DNA from: an uncultured Bacteroidales bacterium
Lineage (GTDB): Bacteria > Bacteroidota > Bacteroidia > Bacteroidales > Paludibacteraceae
Direction of reading: 5' to 3'
DNA length: 6,043 nucleotides
NCBI GenBank assembly: GCA_937885465.1
Contig: CAKZZM010000132.1
Coordinates: 1 to 6,043 of the forward strand
Translations under genes and position numbers: made by a program
Part shown: piece by piece, positions 1-5,432 of the stretch
Position numbering within the stretch: position 1 is the stretch's first letter
How the letters are laid out: each line of letters begins with the position of its first letter
The notes under the pieces: generated by a model
What the model was told of the DNA's origin: nothing
What the model saw: only the letters and a program-made list of their open reading frames with translations
The model's database searches: none

Positions 1-53
1 AGAGCATCGGATTGTGGTTCCGAGTGTCGTGGGTTCGAGCCCCACATTCCACC
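1..53 (+). tRNA. tRNA-His (GTG anticodon), 5' part outside the window
   Basis: This is the 3' part of a histidine tRNA, beginning at about nucleotide 21 of the molecule. The end of the D stem (GAGC) lies at 2-5. The anticodon arm is at 7-23: stem TCGGA/TCCGA around loop TTGTGGT, with anticodon GTG at 14-16. The T arm is at 29-45: stem GTGGG/CCCAC with loop TTCGAGC. The acceptor 3' strand ATTCCAC is at 46-52. C53 is the discriminator base, as expected for tRNA-His, where C73 pairs with the extra G-1. The following bases are CAC rather than CCA, so CCA is probably added after transcription. A terminator follows 11 bases downstream. The gene converges on the minus-strand operon. Confidence 0.95.
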
Positions 54-64
54 CACTTGAAAAT

Positions 65-90
65 CAGCACTTTACGTGCTGTTTTTTTTT
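65..90 (+). terminator. Intrinsic terminator after tRNA-His
   Basis: CAGCAC (65-70) and GTGCTG (76-81) form a perfect 6-bp stem around the loop TTTAC. Nine T residues follow (82-90). This is a typical rho-independent terminator for the tRNA transcript. On the minus strand the hairpin is followed by ATTTTC, so it may also act weakly as a backstop for the convergent operon. Confidence 0.85.
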
Positions 91-276
91 ATTTCTGTCC
101 CAAAAATGTCCCGACGCGCGGTAGAAAGAATAGCGGAAATTTGTGTTTGCGTACGTGCCGCACCAAAACGTTCGGAGACGTTCTCCACTTCCTTCCAGAT
201 AAAGGTTTACCCTTTCATCATTATGCAAGGTAGTGATGCGGCGTGTTTGCGTGGTAAGATTACTTCACACTCCCCG
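91..276. other. Intergenic stretch next to the tRNA 3' end; no supported gene
   Basis: No convincing gene is seen here. On the minus strand all three frames are open between about 200 and 92. The longest reading runs from a TTG at 228 to a TGA at 64 (54 codons), but it has no ATG, runs through the terminator hairpin, and matches no family I recognise. A TGTCCC direct repeat (96-101 and 107-112) is separated by five A residues, giving an 11-base period. GTGTTTGCGT occurs twice, at 143-152 and 243-252. A small inverted repeat GGAGA/TCTCC lies at 174-186, and AAAGG/CCTTT at 201-215. A position directly after a tRNA gene is a common place for integrated elements, so a relic or conserved flank is possible but unproven. 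Confidence 0.4.
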
Positions 277-303
277 CAAGCCCACGCAATGAGCGTGAGC
301 TTG
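277..303 (-). terminator. Strong hairpin downstream of the operon, likely 3' end or termination structure
   Basis: Read on the minus strand, CAAGCTCACGC and GCGTGGGCTTG form an 11-bp stem with one G-U wobble around the 5-base loop TCATT. It begins 27 bases after the TAA stop of the GH106 gene. On the plus strand the wobble becomes a C-A mismatch, so the structure favours the minus-strand transcript. The sequence after the stem (CGGGGAGTG) has no U run, so this is not a classical intrinsic terminator. It may be an mRNA 3'-stabilising hairpin or a U-less terminator. Confidence 0.5.
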
Positions 304-330
304 TATCAGCTGACTATGATAGATAGAGTT

Positions 331-2712
331 TTATCGGTTTGGTTGGATGAGGCGCAAGGTTACGGAATTAAGTCCGCATGGCATGACATCCCAATTGCCG
401 TAATAGGAGACTTTGCCGCCTTTGAGGTTGGCAATGTTGGCATCTTTGAAATTGCGCCAAACGATGCCGCGGCGGTCCATCTCAGCAAGGTAATTAGCTG
501 CTAACGATGTTACTTCTATACGGAGGGTGTTCTTGCCTGGACGGAGGTACGGGGTAATGTCCAGCAGGAAGGGGGCACAGAAGAGCGTACCGGCATCGTG
601 GCCATTGACATAGACATGCGCCGACTCACGGACTCCGGACAAATCAAGTAATGTACAAAGGGACGATGTACGATGTACGATTTTCTTGGTCAGGCGGAAG
701 GTAGTTTCATAGGCAAACGTACCGACTGCATCGGGATAGAGTGAATTCCAATATTGGGGATTTTTGATTGATGATTTAGGATATACGTTTTGGAAAGAAC
801 GCACGTCAACAGGGGTCACGGTCCAACCATTTACCATTTTGACATTTACCATTTGGTCATTTACCATATGGTCATTTATGACCGACGCATGCGGGAGCGG
901 ATAAGTGATTTGGCAGCCACCGAGTGAGACGGTCAGGAAGCAGGATTCGCCGCTATGAAGGGAGAGACGGACGCTGTCGGTAGTGACCGAAGGATGAATA
1001 AAGGTATCCACCGCTACGGGTTGCAGGTTCGTTATAAAATAGAGCCAGCCGTTATCCGTGCGGCGGCGGATTGTCTTGACGCCGAGAGTCTTCATCGTCT
1101 CTGGCCGGATGGATGTGTGCGCAAGGGCGGCTTGGTAATCGCCGTCGGAGACACGTATGACCTTGGCTCCTTGCGCCTCCAGCGCGGCAATACGTGCCGC
1201 TGTTGATGGCGGCAGACGCTTGACCTCGGGCAGTACGAGTGCCGCGTAGGTAACGCCCGAAGGAGCGACGAGTCTGCCCTCGGCATCGACACCGCGGATG
1301 GAGTCAATCATCCGGTCGGACACATAATCGGGGTCATAACCGGCGTTGTATATCTCATTGACCGCCCGGATGAAACGCGGGGCGACCTTATCCATCTTAT
1401 GGATATCGAAGAGAAGCAGTCGTCCGGGATACTCCGCCCAGATGTCATAGACGGGCAGATAGAGCAGCAGGTCGTTGTCGGGTGTGCCGGACTGCATCGC
1501 TTCCTGCACACGCTGCATGTAAGAGAGGAACGCCGGTGCGTCGCGCCAGATGGTGTTCTGCGGGTTCATTTCCATAGCAGCGTAGAACAAGTAGCCGGGC
1601 CATGTGGCATCTTCGGGCGAATAAGCCGTACCGTGGAAATAGCAACGGTTGACACCCGCCACCATCATCAGGTCAAAATCCGGCTTGCATTGGCTGAACG
1701 AGGTGCGGAAATGCTCGGTGAGCCAAGTGAACGTTTCCGCCGTGACGAGCGGTTTGCCATAGAAATGTGCGACGGACGCAGGGTATTTGAGCATGGAGAG
1801 ATCGGAGTAGTTCGGCCGCGTGAGGGTGTCTGTACGGAGCCCCTCGATCCCGAAATCCGAGAGTCCGAATCCCTCTATCTCGGGTATATCCACGGCGGCA
1901 TACATATCTAACAGGTTAGCCGGCGAACCGTGGGACTGGTTACGGACCTGCACGCCATGGCTATGACACCAGTTGACCCATACCTCGGCGAAGTTCTCCA
2001 TGAGCAGCTCGGCAAGGGTCTGACGGTAATCCATCTTGACCTGCTCCTGCTCGTCCAGCAGCTCGGCATAATGATCCTGCAACCGATATCCTCTCCGCCG
2101 CTCGAACTCCACCAGGAGGCTGTCGGTCCAGTCGGCGCCATAGACCTCATAGGAGTCGTTGAAGAAGGTATGGGGGAACGGTACGCCGAAGCGGGCAAAG
2201 GCGGTATCGAACTTACTCAGGTAATACTCCACCGCCTCGCGTGAGAAATGGTCGAGCACGAAACCCTCGCCGCCGGGTGCAGCCCGTTTGACTTTCTGGC
2301 GGGTAGGCACAATCTCCAGCCGGATGGAGTCACCTTCACGGTGGAAGATAGCTTTCTTAGCGGCATAGCGGGCGGTTATCTCCGGTCCTCCGAAAGGCCA
2401 TCCGGTTCCGTTGTTCATATCTATCTGCATGCCGAGTCGTGCCCCTTCCGTCTCACACCAGCCGAGCATATCCATCCACCGCGGCGAGAGATAGGGAATA
2501 TCGTTCCTTTCGTTGCCCTTAACGCCATATATCGGTGTGATTTCCACCGCGCCTATACCGGCTTTGCGGAGGGTTTCCAACTGGTAGGTGATACCCGTCG
2601 AGTCCACCGCCGAGCCCAACCACCACCAGCGTGTACCGGGCAGAGATGAGTCAGCCCAAAGAGACAAAGGGACAATGTACAATGTACAAAGGAGGAAGAT
2701 AAATTTGCGCAT
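331..2712 (-). CDS. GH106-like alpha-L-rhamnosidase, secreted
   Basis: This is probably an exported enzyme that removes alpha-L-rhamnose from pectin fragments. In the 797-codon reading from TTG 2724, the signal peptide lies at about residues 5-24 (MRKFIFLLCTLYIVPLSLWA). The N-terminal motif RWWWLGSAVDSTGI (32-45) and the AGIGAVEI strand (55-62) are typical of GH106. Also GH106-like are NDSYEVYGADWTDSLLVEFE (189-208), PEIEGFG (281-287), LVTAETFTW (326-334) and FHGTAYSPEDATWPG (363-377). E283 and E330 are candidate catalytic acids, by inference only. A C-terminal jelly-roll with VYVNGHDAGTLFCAPF and LDITPYLRPGKN spans about 665-745. I prefer ATG 2712 (793 aa): it gives a complete signal peptide like that of the preceding gene, whereas the TTG lies in a leader repeat. 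The protein is shorter than the roughly 1,100-residue GH106 enzymes I know. Residues 615-634 and 681-693 are encoded by short DNA repeats. Substrate specificity is not certain. Confidence 0.85.
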   Translation of the reverse strand: MRKFIFLLCTLYIVPLSLWADSSLPGTRWWWLGSAVDSTGITYQLETLRKAGIGAVEITPIYGVKGNERNDIPYLSPRWMDMLGWCETEGARLGMQIDMNNGTGWPFGGPEITARYAAKKAIFHREGDSIRLEIVPTRQKVKRAAPGGEGFVLDHFSREAVEYYLSKFDTAFARFGVPFPHTFFNDSYEVYGADWTDSLLVEFERRRGYRLQDHYAELLDEQEQVKMDYRQTLAELLMENFAEVWVNWCHSHGVQVRNQSHGSPANLLDMYAAVDIPEIEGFGLSDFGIEGLRTDTLTRPNYSDLSMLKYPASVAHFYGKPLVTAETFTWLTEHFRTSFSQCKPDFDLMMVAGVNRCYFHGTAYSPEDATWPGYLFYAAMEMNPQNTIWRDAPAFLSYMQRVQEAMQSGTPDNDLLLYLPVYDIWAEYPGRLLLFDIHKMDKVAPRFIRAVNEIYNAGYDPDYVSDRMIDSIRGVDAEGRLVAPSGVTYAALVLPEVKRLPPSTAARIAALEAQGAKVIRVSDGDYQAALAHTSIRPETMKTLGVKTIRRRTDNGWLYFITNLQPVAVDTFIHPSVTTDSVRLSLHSGESCFLTVSLGGCQITYPLPHASVINDHMVNDQMVNVKMVNGWTVTPVDVRSFQNVYPKSSIKNPQYWNSLYPDAVGTFAYETTFRLTKKIVHRTSSLCTLLDLSGVRESAHVYVNGHDAGTLFCAPFLLDITPYLRPGKNTLRIEVTSLAANYLAEMDRRGIVWRNFKDANIANLKGGKVSYYGNWDVMPCGLNSVTLRLIQPNR
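646..684 (-). repeat. 7-base tandem repeat (CGATGTA type) inside the GH106 gene
   Basis: The plus strand at 655-680 carries ACAAAGGGA followed by two CGATGTA units and part of a third. It aligns over 26 bases with 2664-2689 in the GH106 signal-peptide region, differing only by three A-to-G changes at the same position of each unit. It is translated in frame as residues 681-693 (KIVHRTSSLCTLL), a loop in the C-terminal jelly-roll. The reading frame relative to the repeat differs from that used in the two signal peptides. Confidence 0.75.
823..882 (-). repeat. Four 15-base tandem units inside the GH106 gene
   Basis: On the minus strand the units are GTCATAAATGACCAT (882-868), ATGGTAAATGACCAA (867-853), ATGGTAAATGTCAAA (852-838) and ATGGTAAATGGTTGG (837-823). 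Being a multiple of three, they translate as the pentapeptides VINDH, MVNDQ, MVNVK and MVNGW. They sit at residues 615-634, between the main catalytic part and the C-terminal jelly-roll. The same unit occurs at 4234-4263. Confidence 0.9.
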
Positions 2713-2715
2713 ATC
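2664..2715 (-). repeat. Repeat copy A: signal-peptide-coding region of the GH106 gene
   Basis: Plus-strand bases 2665-2699 match 3835-3869 at 34 of 35 positions; the match resumes at 2705-2715 against 3872-3882 after a 3-base length difference. The core contains two CAATGTA units. It encodes the hydrophobic core LLCTLYIVPL of the signal peptide. Copy B serves the same role in the esterase gene, and a diverged copy lies at 651-680. Confidence 0.85.
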
Positions 2716-2736
2716 GATTTTCAACTTTCAGTTTCC
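2716..2736 (-). repeat. AAAGTTGA-type leader before the GH106 start
   Basis: Read on the minus strand, GAAACTGAAAGTTGAAAATC immediately precedes the GH106 ATG at 2712. It overlaps the last codons and the TGA stop (2730-2728) of the esterase gene. It resembles the leader at 3892-3914 before the esterase start. It is A-rich with no Shine-Dalgarno motif, and it supplies the TTG at 2724 that could be mistaken for a start. Confidence 0.6.
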
Positions 2737-3891
2737 TTCGGGTTTCTCGGTGTCTTGGCGAGGCGAAGGGTTCCAGTGCCAAGTCTGCCATGTGTATTCC
2801 GGCAGGAGTTGGAAGAGGGGATTACCCCATTCCGCGAGTTGGCGGACCACCATACGAGCAATCATATAGGCGCCATACGTAGAGAAATGGGTGTTATCGG
2901 CTATGGGGTTGGTCTGACCGGGCCATGTGCCGGCAGGGCAGTGGACGAGTGCTTGCTTGCTATTCTCTTCGCCCAGGGTCTCAAACCAGTCTTTGGTGAG
3001 TTGCTGGAGGTCGATGACGGGGATAGACTCGCGTTGAGCCATAAAATGCACCGCCTCCGGGTAGTCCTTGTGCGTATCTTTGATATGCCCCTCGCTATCA
3101 AACTGTCGGCGGCGCGTAGGGGTGCAGAAGATGACGGTAGCACCTTTGTCTCTCGCTGCATCAGCGAACTGCTTGAGGCAGTATTGGAAGAGATAGAACG
3201 CCCCGTGACCGGGCTTATGGTCGGCTTTCTGGTCATTATGTCCGAACTCTACCAGGAGGAAGTCACCGGGCTGGAGCAGCGACTCTATTTTCGCCAGCCG
3301 TCCGCGGGCAATGAAACCGTCCGCCGTCTCTCCGCTCTCGGCATAGTTAGCCACCGCCACGTCTTGCGCGGCAAAGAGCGGCAGCATTTGTCCCCACGAG
3401 CAGTAGGGTTCGAACTCCTGGTCGGTGACGGTAGAGTTGCCGCACAGATAGACTGTCGGGCAGTTCACCTGCTCCAGGTCGATACGCTGTACCTGCGGGG
3501 CATCGCCGGATATCTCAATCGTCAGTTTGTCATCCCAATCCAGTTTGGTGCACTCACGCTCCTTGATCCGCACCTGCACCTCTTTGCCTTTGGCATTGAT
3601 ATAGACCGGCGTACGTTTGTTGACGATGAACGAACGCGTAACCGTCTCCCCCTTGCGTGTCTTGACATCGTACAGCATCAGCCGCCGCGACTCGGCACGC
3701 ACGGTAGTAGAGCCCGCCTTGCGTTTATTGCCCAGTGTGACCGTCACCCGCCAGTTGCCGTCCGGCACCGCAGCGGAGTAATAGCCCTCGCCAAGAGCCG
3801 TATCCGGCACAAAAGCAGGCACTGCACAAAGGGTCAAAGGGACAAGGTACAATGTACAAAGGAGGAAGAACTTGCGCATATCTACTTTCAT
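2728..3891 (-). CDS. SGNH/CE12-type rhamnogalacturonan acetylesterase, secreted
   Basis: This 387-residue enzyme probably removes acetyl groups from galacturonate in rhamnogalacturonan, exposing the backbone to the other enzymes. A signal peptide covers about residues 1-23 (hydrophobic core FFLLCTLYLVPLTL). Residues 28-142 form a beta-rich N-terminal domain of the kind found ahead of such esterases. The SGNH domain follows: GNSTVTDQ at 151-158 with nucleophile Ser153, YAESGETADGF (183-193) around the block II glycine, GHND at 217-220, and DNTHFSTYG at 332-340 with Asp332 and His335. All catalytic blocks are present. ATG 3891 and ATG 3879 are both possible starts; the internal one matches the pattern of the GH106 gene. 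The gene lies 27 bases after rhaM and 15 bases before the GH106 ATG. An esterase for another acetylated pectin is an alternative. Confidence 0.9.
   Translation of the reverse strand: MKVDMRKFFLLCTLYLVPLTLCAVPAFVPDTALGEGYYSAAVPDGNWRVTVTLGNKRKAGSTTVRAESRRLMLYDVKTRKGETVTRSFIVNKRTPVYINAKGKEVQVRIKERECTKLDWDDKLTIEISGDAPQVQRIDLEQVNCPTVYLCGNSTVTDQEFEPYCSWGQMLPLFAAQDVAVANYAESGETADGFIARGRLAKIESLLQPGDFLLVEFGHNDQKADHKPGHGAFYLFQYCLKQFADAARDKGATVIFCTPTRRRQFDSEGHIKDTHKDYPEAVHFMAQRESIPVIDLQQLTKDWFETLGEENSKQALVHCPAGTWPGQTNPIADNTHFSTYGAYMIARMVVRQLAEWGNPLFQLLPEYTWQTWHWNPSPRQDTEKPEGN
3834..3882 (-). repeat. Repeat copy B: signal-peptide-coding region of the esterase gene
   Basis: This is the partner of copy A, offset by 1170 bases, with a single mismatch over 35 bases (G3846 against T2676). 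It encodes LLCTLYLVPL of the esterase signal peptide. The bodies of the two proteins are unrelated, so the likeness is restricted to the repeat and start region. Confidence 0.85.
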
Positions 3892-3918
3892 TTTTCAACT
3901 ATCAACTTTCAATTCCTT
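3892..3918 (-). repeat. AAAGTTGA-type leader in the rhaM/esterase gap
   Basis: The 27-base gap reads on the minus strand as AAGG, then ATTGAAAGTTGATAGTTG, then AAAA up to the ATG. It holds two imperfect copies of an AGTTGA-type unit and resembles the leader before the GH106 gene. The gap is too short for a separate promoter, and no Shine-Dalgarno sequence is suitably placed. It may serve as an A-rich translation leader. Confidence 0.6.
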
Positions 3919-4233
3919 TCAGTCCATATGAAACATCTCCGGCAGAGGGATGGATACCGGTGAGTTATCGGGGTTGGTGACCATGATATCCGCCATGTAT
4001 GCCCACCAGCGCTGACAGATTTCCGTAGCCCCGAGGTCCTGACTGCCTCCATCGCCTTCTAATTCCTGATAGGCATAGAGGGTATTGGTATCCTCGTCTA
4101 AATAGATACTATAGTTGCGCACACCGCTCTCGGAGAGCAGGCGGCGCAGTTCCGGAAAGAGGTTGGCATGCCGGCGGCGGTATTCCTCTTTCTGTCCGGG
4201 CAGGAGATACATCTTAAAAGCTTCCCTGCGCAT
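3919..4233 (-). CDS. rhaM: L-rhamnose mutarotase
   Basis: This cytoplasmic enzyme interconverts the alpha and beta anomers of L-rhamnose, supplying the form used by rhamnose isomerase. Starting at ATG 4233 gives 104 residues, the same length as E. coli RhaM as I recall it. The key residues then fall at the same numbers: Tyr18, His22 in EEYRRRH, Tyr41 in NYSIYLD, and Trp76/Trp77 in CQRWWAYM. The C-terminal block NPDNSPVS (87-94) is also typical. An upstream ATG at 4248 would add MVNGL, but those codons come from a 15-base repeat unit and have no counterpart in the family, so I reject it as the native start. There is no signal peptide, in contrast to the exported enzymes around it. Its place in the operon shows that rhamnose is an expected product of the locus. 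Confidence 0.96.
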   Translation of the reverse strand: MRREAFKMYLLPGQKEEYRRRHANLFPELRRLLSESGVRNYSIYLDEDTNTLYAYQELEGDGGSQDLGATEICQRWWAYMADIMVTNPDNSPVSIPLPEMFHMD

Positions 4234-4263
4234 AAGGCCATTTACCATTTAGTCATTTACCAT
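4234..4263 (-). repeat. Two 15-base units at the GH105/rhaM junction
   Basis: The units on the minus strand are ATGGTAAATGACTAA (4263-4249) and ATGGTAAATGGCCTT (4248-4234), followed directly by the rhaM ATG at 4233. They belong to the same family as 823-882. The first encodes the last residues of GH105 (MVND) and its TAA stop. The second gives a possible extra start upstream of rhaM. Confidence 0.9.
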
Positions 4264-5427
4264 TTTATAGACCTCGGAGGCACAAAGGAGGAAACAACCG
4301 ATACCGAAATCATCGAAGTCCGGCAGTTTGTCGTAAAGGGTCGGTTGCGAAGCTTTTGGTTCAATACCAGTCCCCTGTTGATACCCGAGGAAACCGTCCT
4401 CATGCACACACTCCTTGACCATTGCCCGCCATGTATTTTCTATGAGCGGACGGTATTGGTCAGCCGGCAGAATACCATGGTTGACGCACCATGCATAGCC
4501 GTAGATAAATAGCGATGTGCCGGTCACCTCCTTACCGCCGAAGTCGGTCGGATCAGCGAGCGAACAGTTCCAGAACAAATCCTCGCGCTGAAGCGGCAGC
4601 AAACCGTTCAGCAGTTCGGTGAGGTCGAAGACATACTCGCGGTAATGCGGATCGGTCGGTTGCATCTCATCCAGCACACGGCAGAGCGCTGCTACCACCC
4701 ATCCGTCGCCGCGGGACCAATAGCAGTCCTTACCCCCCGGAGTCTTAAAAGGCGGATTGAAATTACGGTCGCGCCACCAGAGACCGTTGACCGAGTTGCG
4801 CAAACCGCCGTCCTGCAAGTTACGGGTATATTCATACATTTGCCATGCTTTGGCAGCATAACGTTTGTCGCCTGTGGTACGGGAGAGTTTATAGAGAACC
4901 GGCATACCCATTTGGATGGCGTCTATCCACCACCAGTCGTCGTTCTCCTGCAAACGAGTGATCATCCTTGCATGCTCGACTACCTTACTCAGATCCGCCA
5001 GCCCCTCTCCGCGTTTCATTCCGCGGGCTTTCTGAATGCGGTACATATCTATATAGGTCTGGCAGCAGCAGTAGTCATCCGCGTCGCGGGTGGTGACGCC
5101 GTTACGGGGCATCCATTGGTGGTAATCGCACCACCGAAGCGTATAATCGTAATACGCCTCCTGCGGATCCATCTGATAGAGTGCCATGAGTCCTTCGTAA
5201 TAGACGGCGCGCGTCCACAATGACGAAGGGCGTGTCTTGCCCCCCACATGGGTATCGAGTGTCGGGTCCGGCCATTTGACCATAAACCAGTTATTGACAA
5301 GCGTTGCCGTTTGAAGCACGTCCTGCTTGGTCAGAGGCTCTTGTTTCGCAGGTTTCTTAGCGGCTGACATACTGACTGCACAAATAAGCAGACAGATAGT
5401 CAAAAATACAGAAGATATACGTTTCAT
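4249..5427 (-). CDS. GH105 unsaturated rhamnogalacturonyl hydrolase, exported
   Basis: This 392-residue enzyme should remove the unsaturated galacturonate that a pectin or rhamnogalacturonan lyase leaves at the non-reducing end of oligosaccharides. Residues 1-22 form a signal peptide (SSVFLTICLLICAVSMSA); there is no good lipobox. The (alpha/alpha)6-barrel family is recognised from SLWTRAVYYEGLMALYQ (69-85), DDWWWIDAIQMGMPVLYKLS (163-182), CYWSRGDGWVVAALCRVL (235-252), VTGTSLFIYGYAW (301-313) and DFGIGCFLLCASEVYK (373-388). Asp169 in the WWWIDAIQMG segment is the likely catalytic acid, by analogy with Bacillus YteR. Length is normal for the family. It starts 5 bases after the GH28 stop, so the two are probably co-transcribed. 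The last four codons and the stop derive from a 15-base repeat. The related GH88 family is a less likely alternative. Confidence 0.93.
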   Translation of the reverse strand: MKRISSVFLTICLLICAVSMSAAKKPAKQEPLTKQDVLQTATLVNNWFMVKWPDPTLDTHVGGKTRPSSLWTRAVYYEGLMALYQMDPQEAYYDYTLRWCDYHQWMPRNGVTTRDADDYCCCQTYIDMYRIQKARGMKRGEGLADLSKVVEHARMITRLQENDDWWWIDAIQMGMPVLYKLSRTTGDKRYAAKAWQMYEYTRNLQDGGLRNSVNGLWWRDRNFNPPFKTPGGKDCYWSRGDGWVVAALCRVLDEMQPTDPHYREYVFDLTELLNGLLPLQREDLFWNCSLADPTDFGGKEVTGTSLFIYGYAWCVNHGILPADQYRPLIENTWRAMVKECVHEDGFLGYQQGTGIEPKASQPTLYDKLPDFDDFGIGCFLLCASEVYKMVND

Positions 5428-5432
5428 GGAGG

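Noticed and set aside
64..228. Minus-strand frame of 54 codons with a TTG start
   Set aside because: There is no ATG, it runs through the tRNA terminator hairpin and T-run, and no family is recognised. It is noted only as part of the unexplained tRNA-flanking stretch.
76..504. Plus-strand open frame of 142 codons running from the tRNA terminator into the GH106 gene
   Set aside because: It starts inside the terminator, overlaps the 3' end of a clearly recognised minus-strand gene by about 170 bases, and shows no family motif.
823..882. CRISPR array
   Set aside because: The units are 15 bases in direct tandem with no unique spacers, and no cas genes are present.
2713..2724. TTG at 2724 as the start of the GH106 gene
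   Set aside because: It lies in the AAAGTTGA leader repeat; ATG 2712 gives a complete signal peptide parallel to that of the esterase.
2755..3963. Plus-strand open frame of 402 codons
   Set aside because: It is antisense to the SGNH esterase, whose catalytic blocks and signal peptide are clear; the plus-strand product has no recognisable domain. Long antisense frames are common in moderately GC-rich coding DNA.
4234..4248. ATG at 4248 as the start of rhaM
   Set aside because: The extra five codons derive from the 15-base repeat, and starting at 4233 restores the family length and active-site numbering.
5428..5432. GGAGG before the GH105 gene as a ribosome binding site
   Set aside because: GGAGG is on the plus strand; the minus-strand mRNA reads CCTCC, so it is not a Shine-Dalgarno sequence for this gene.
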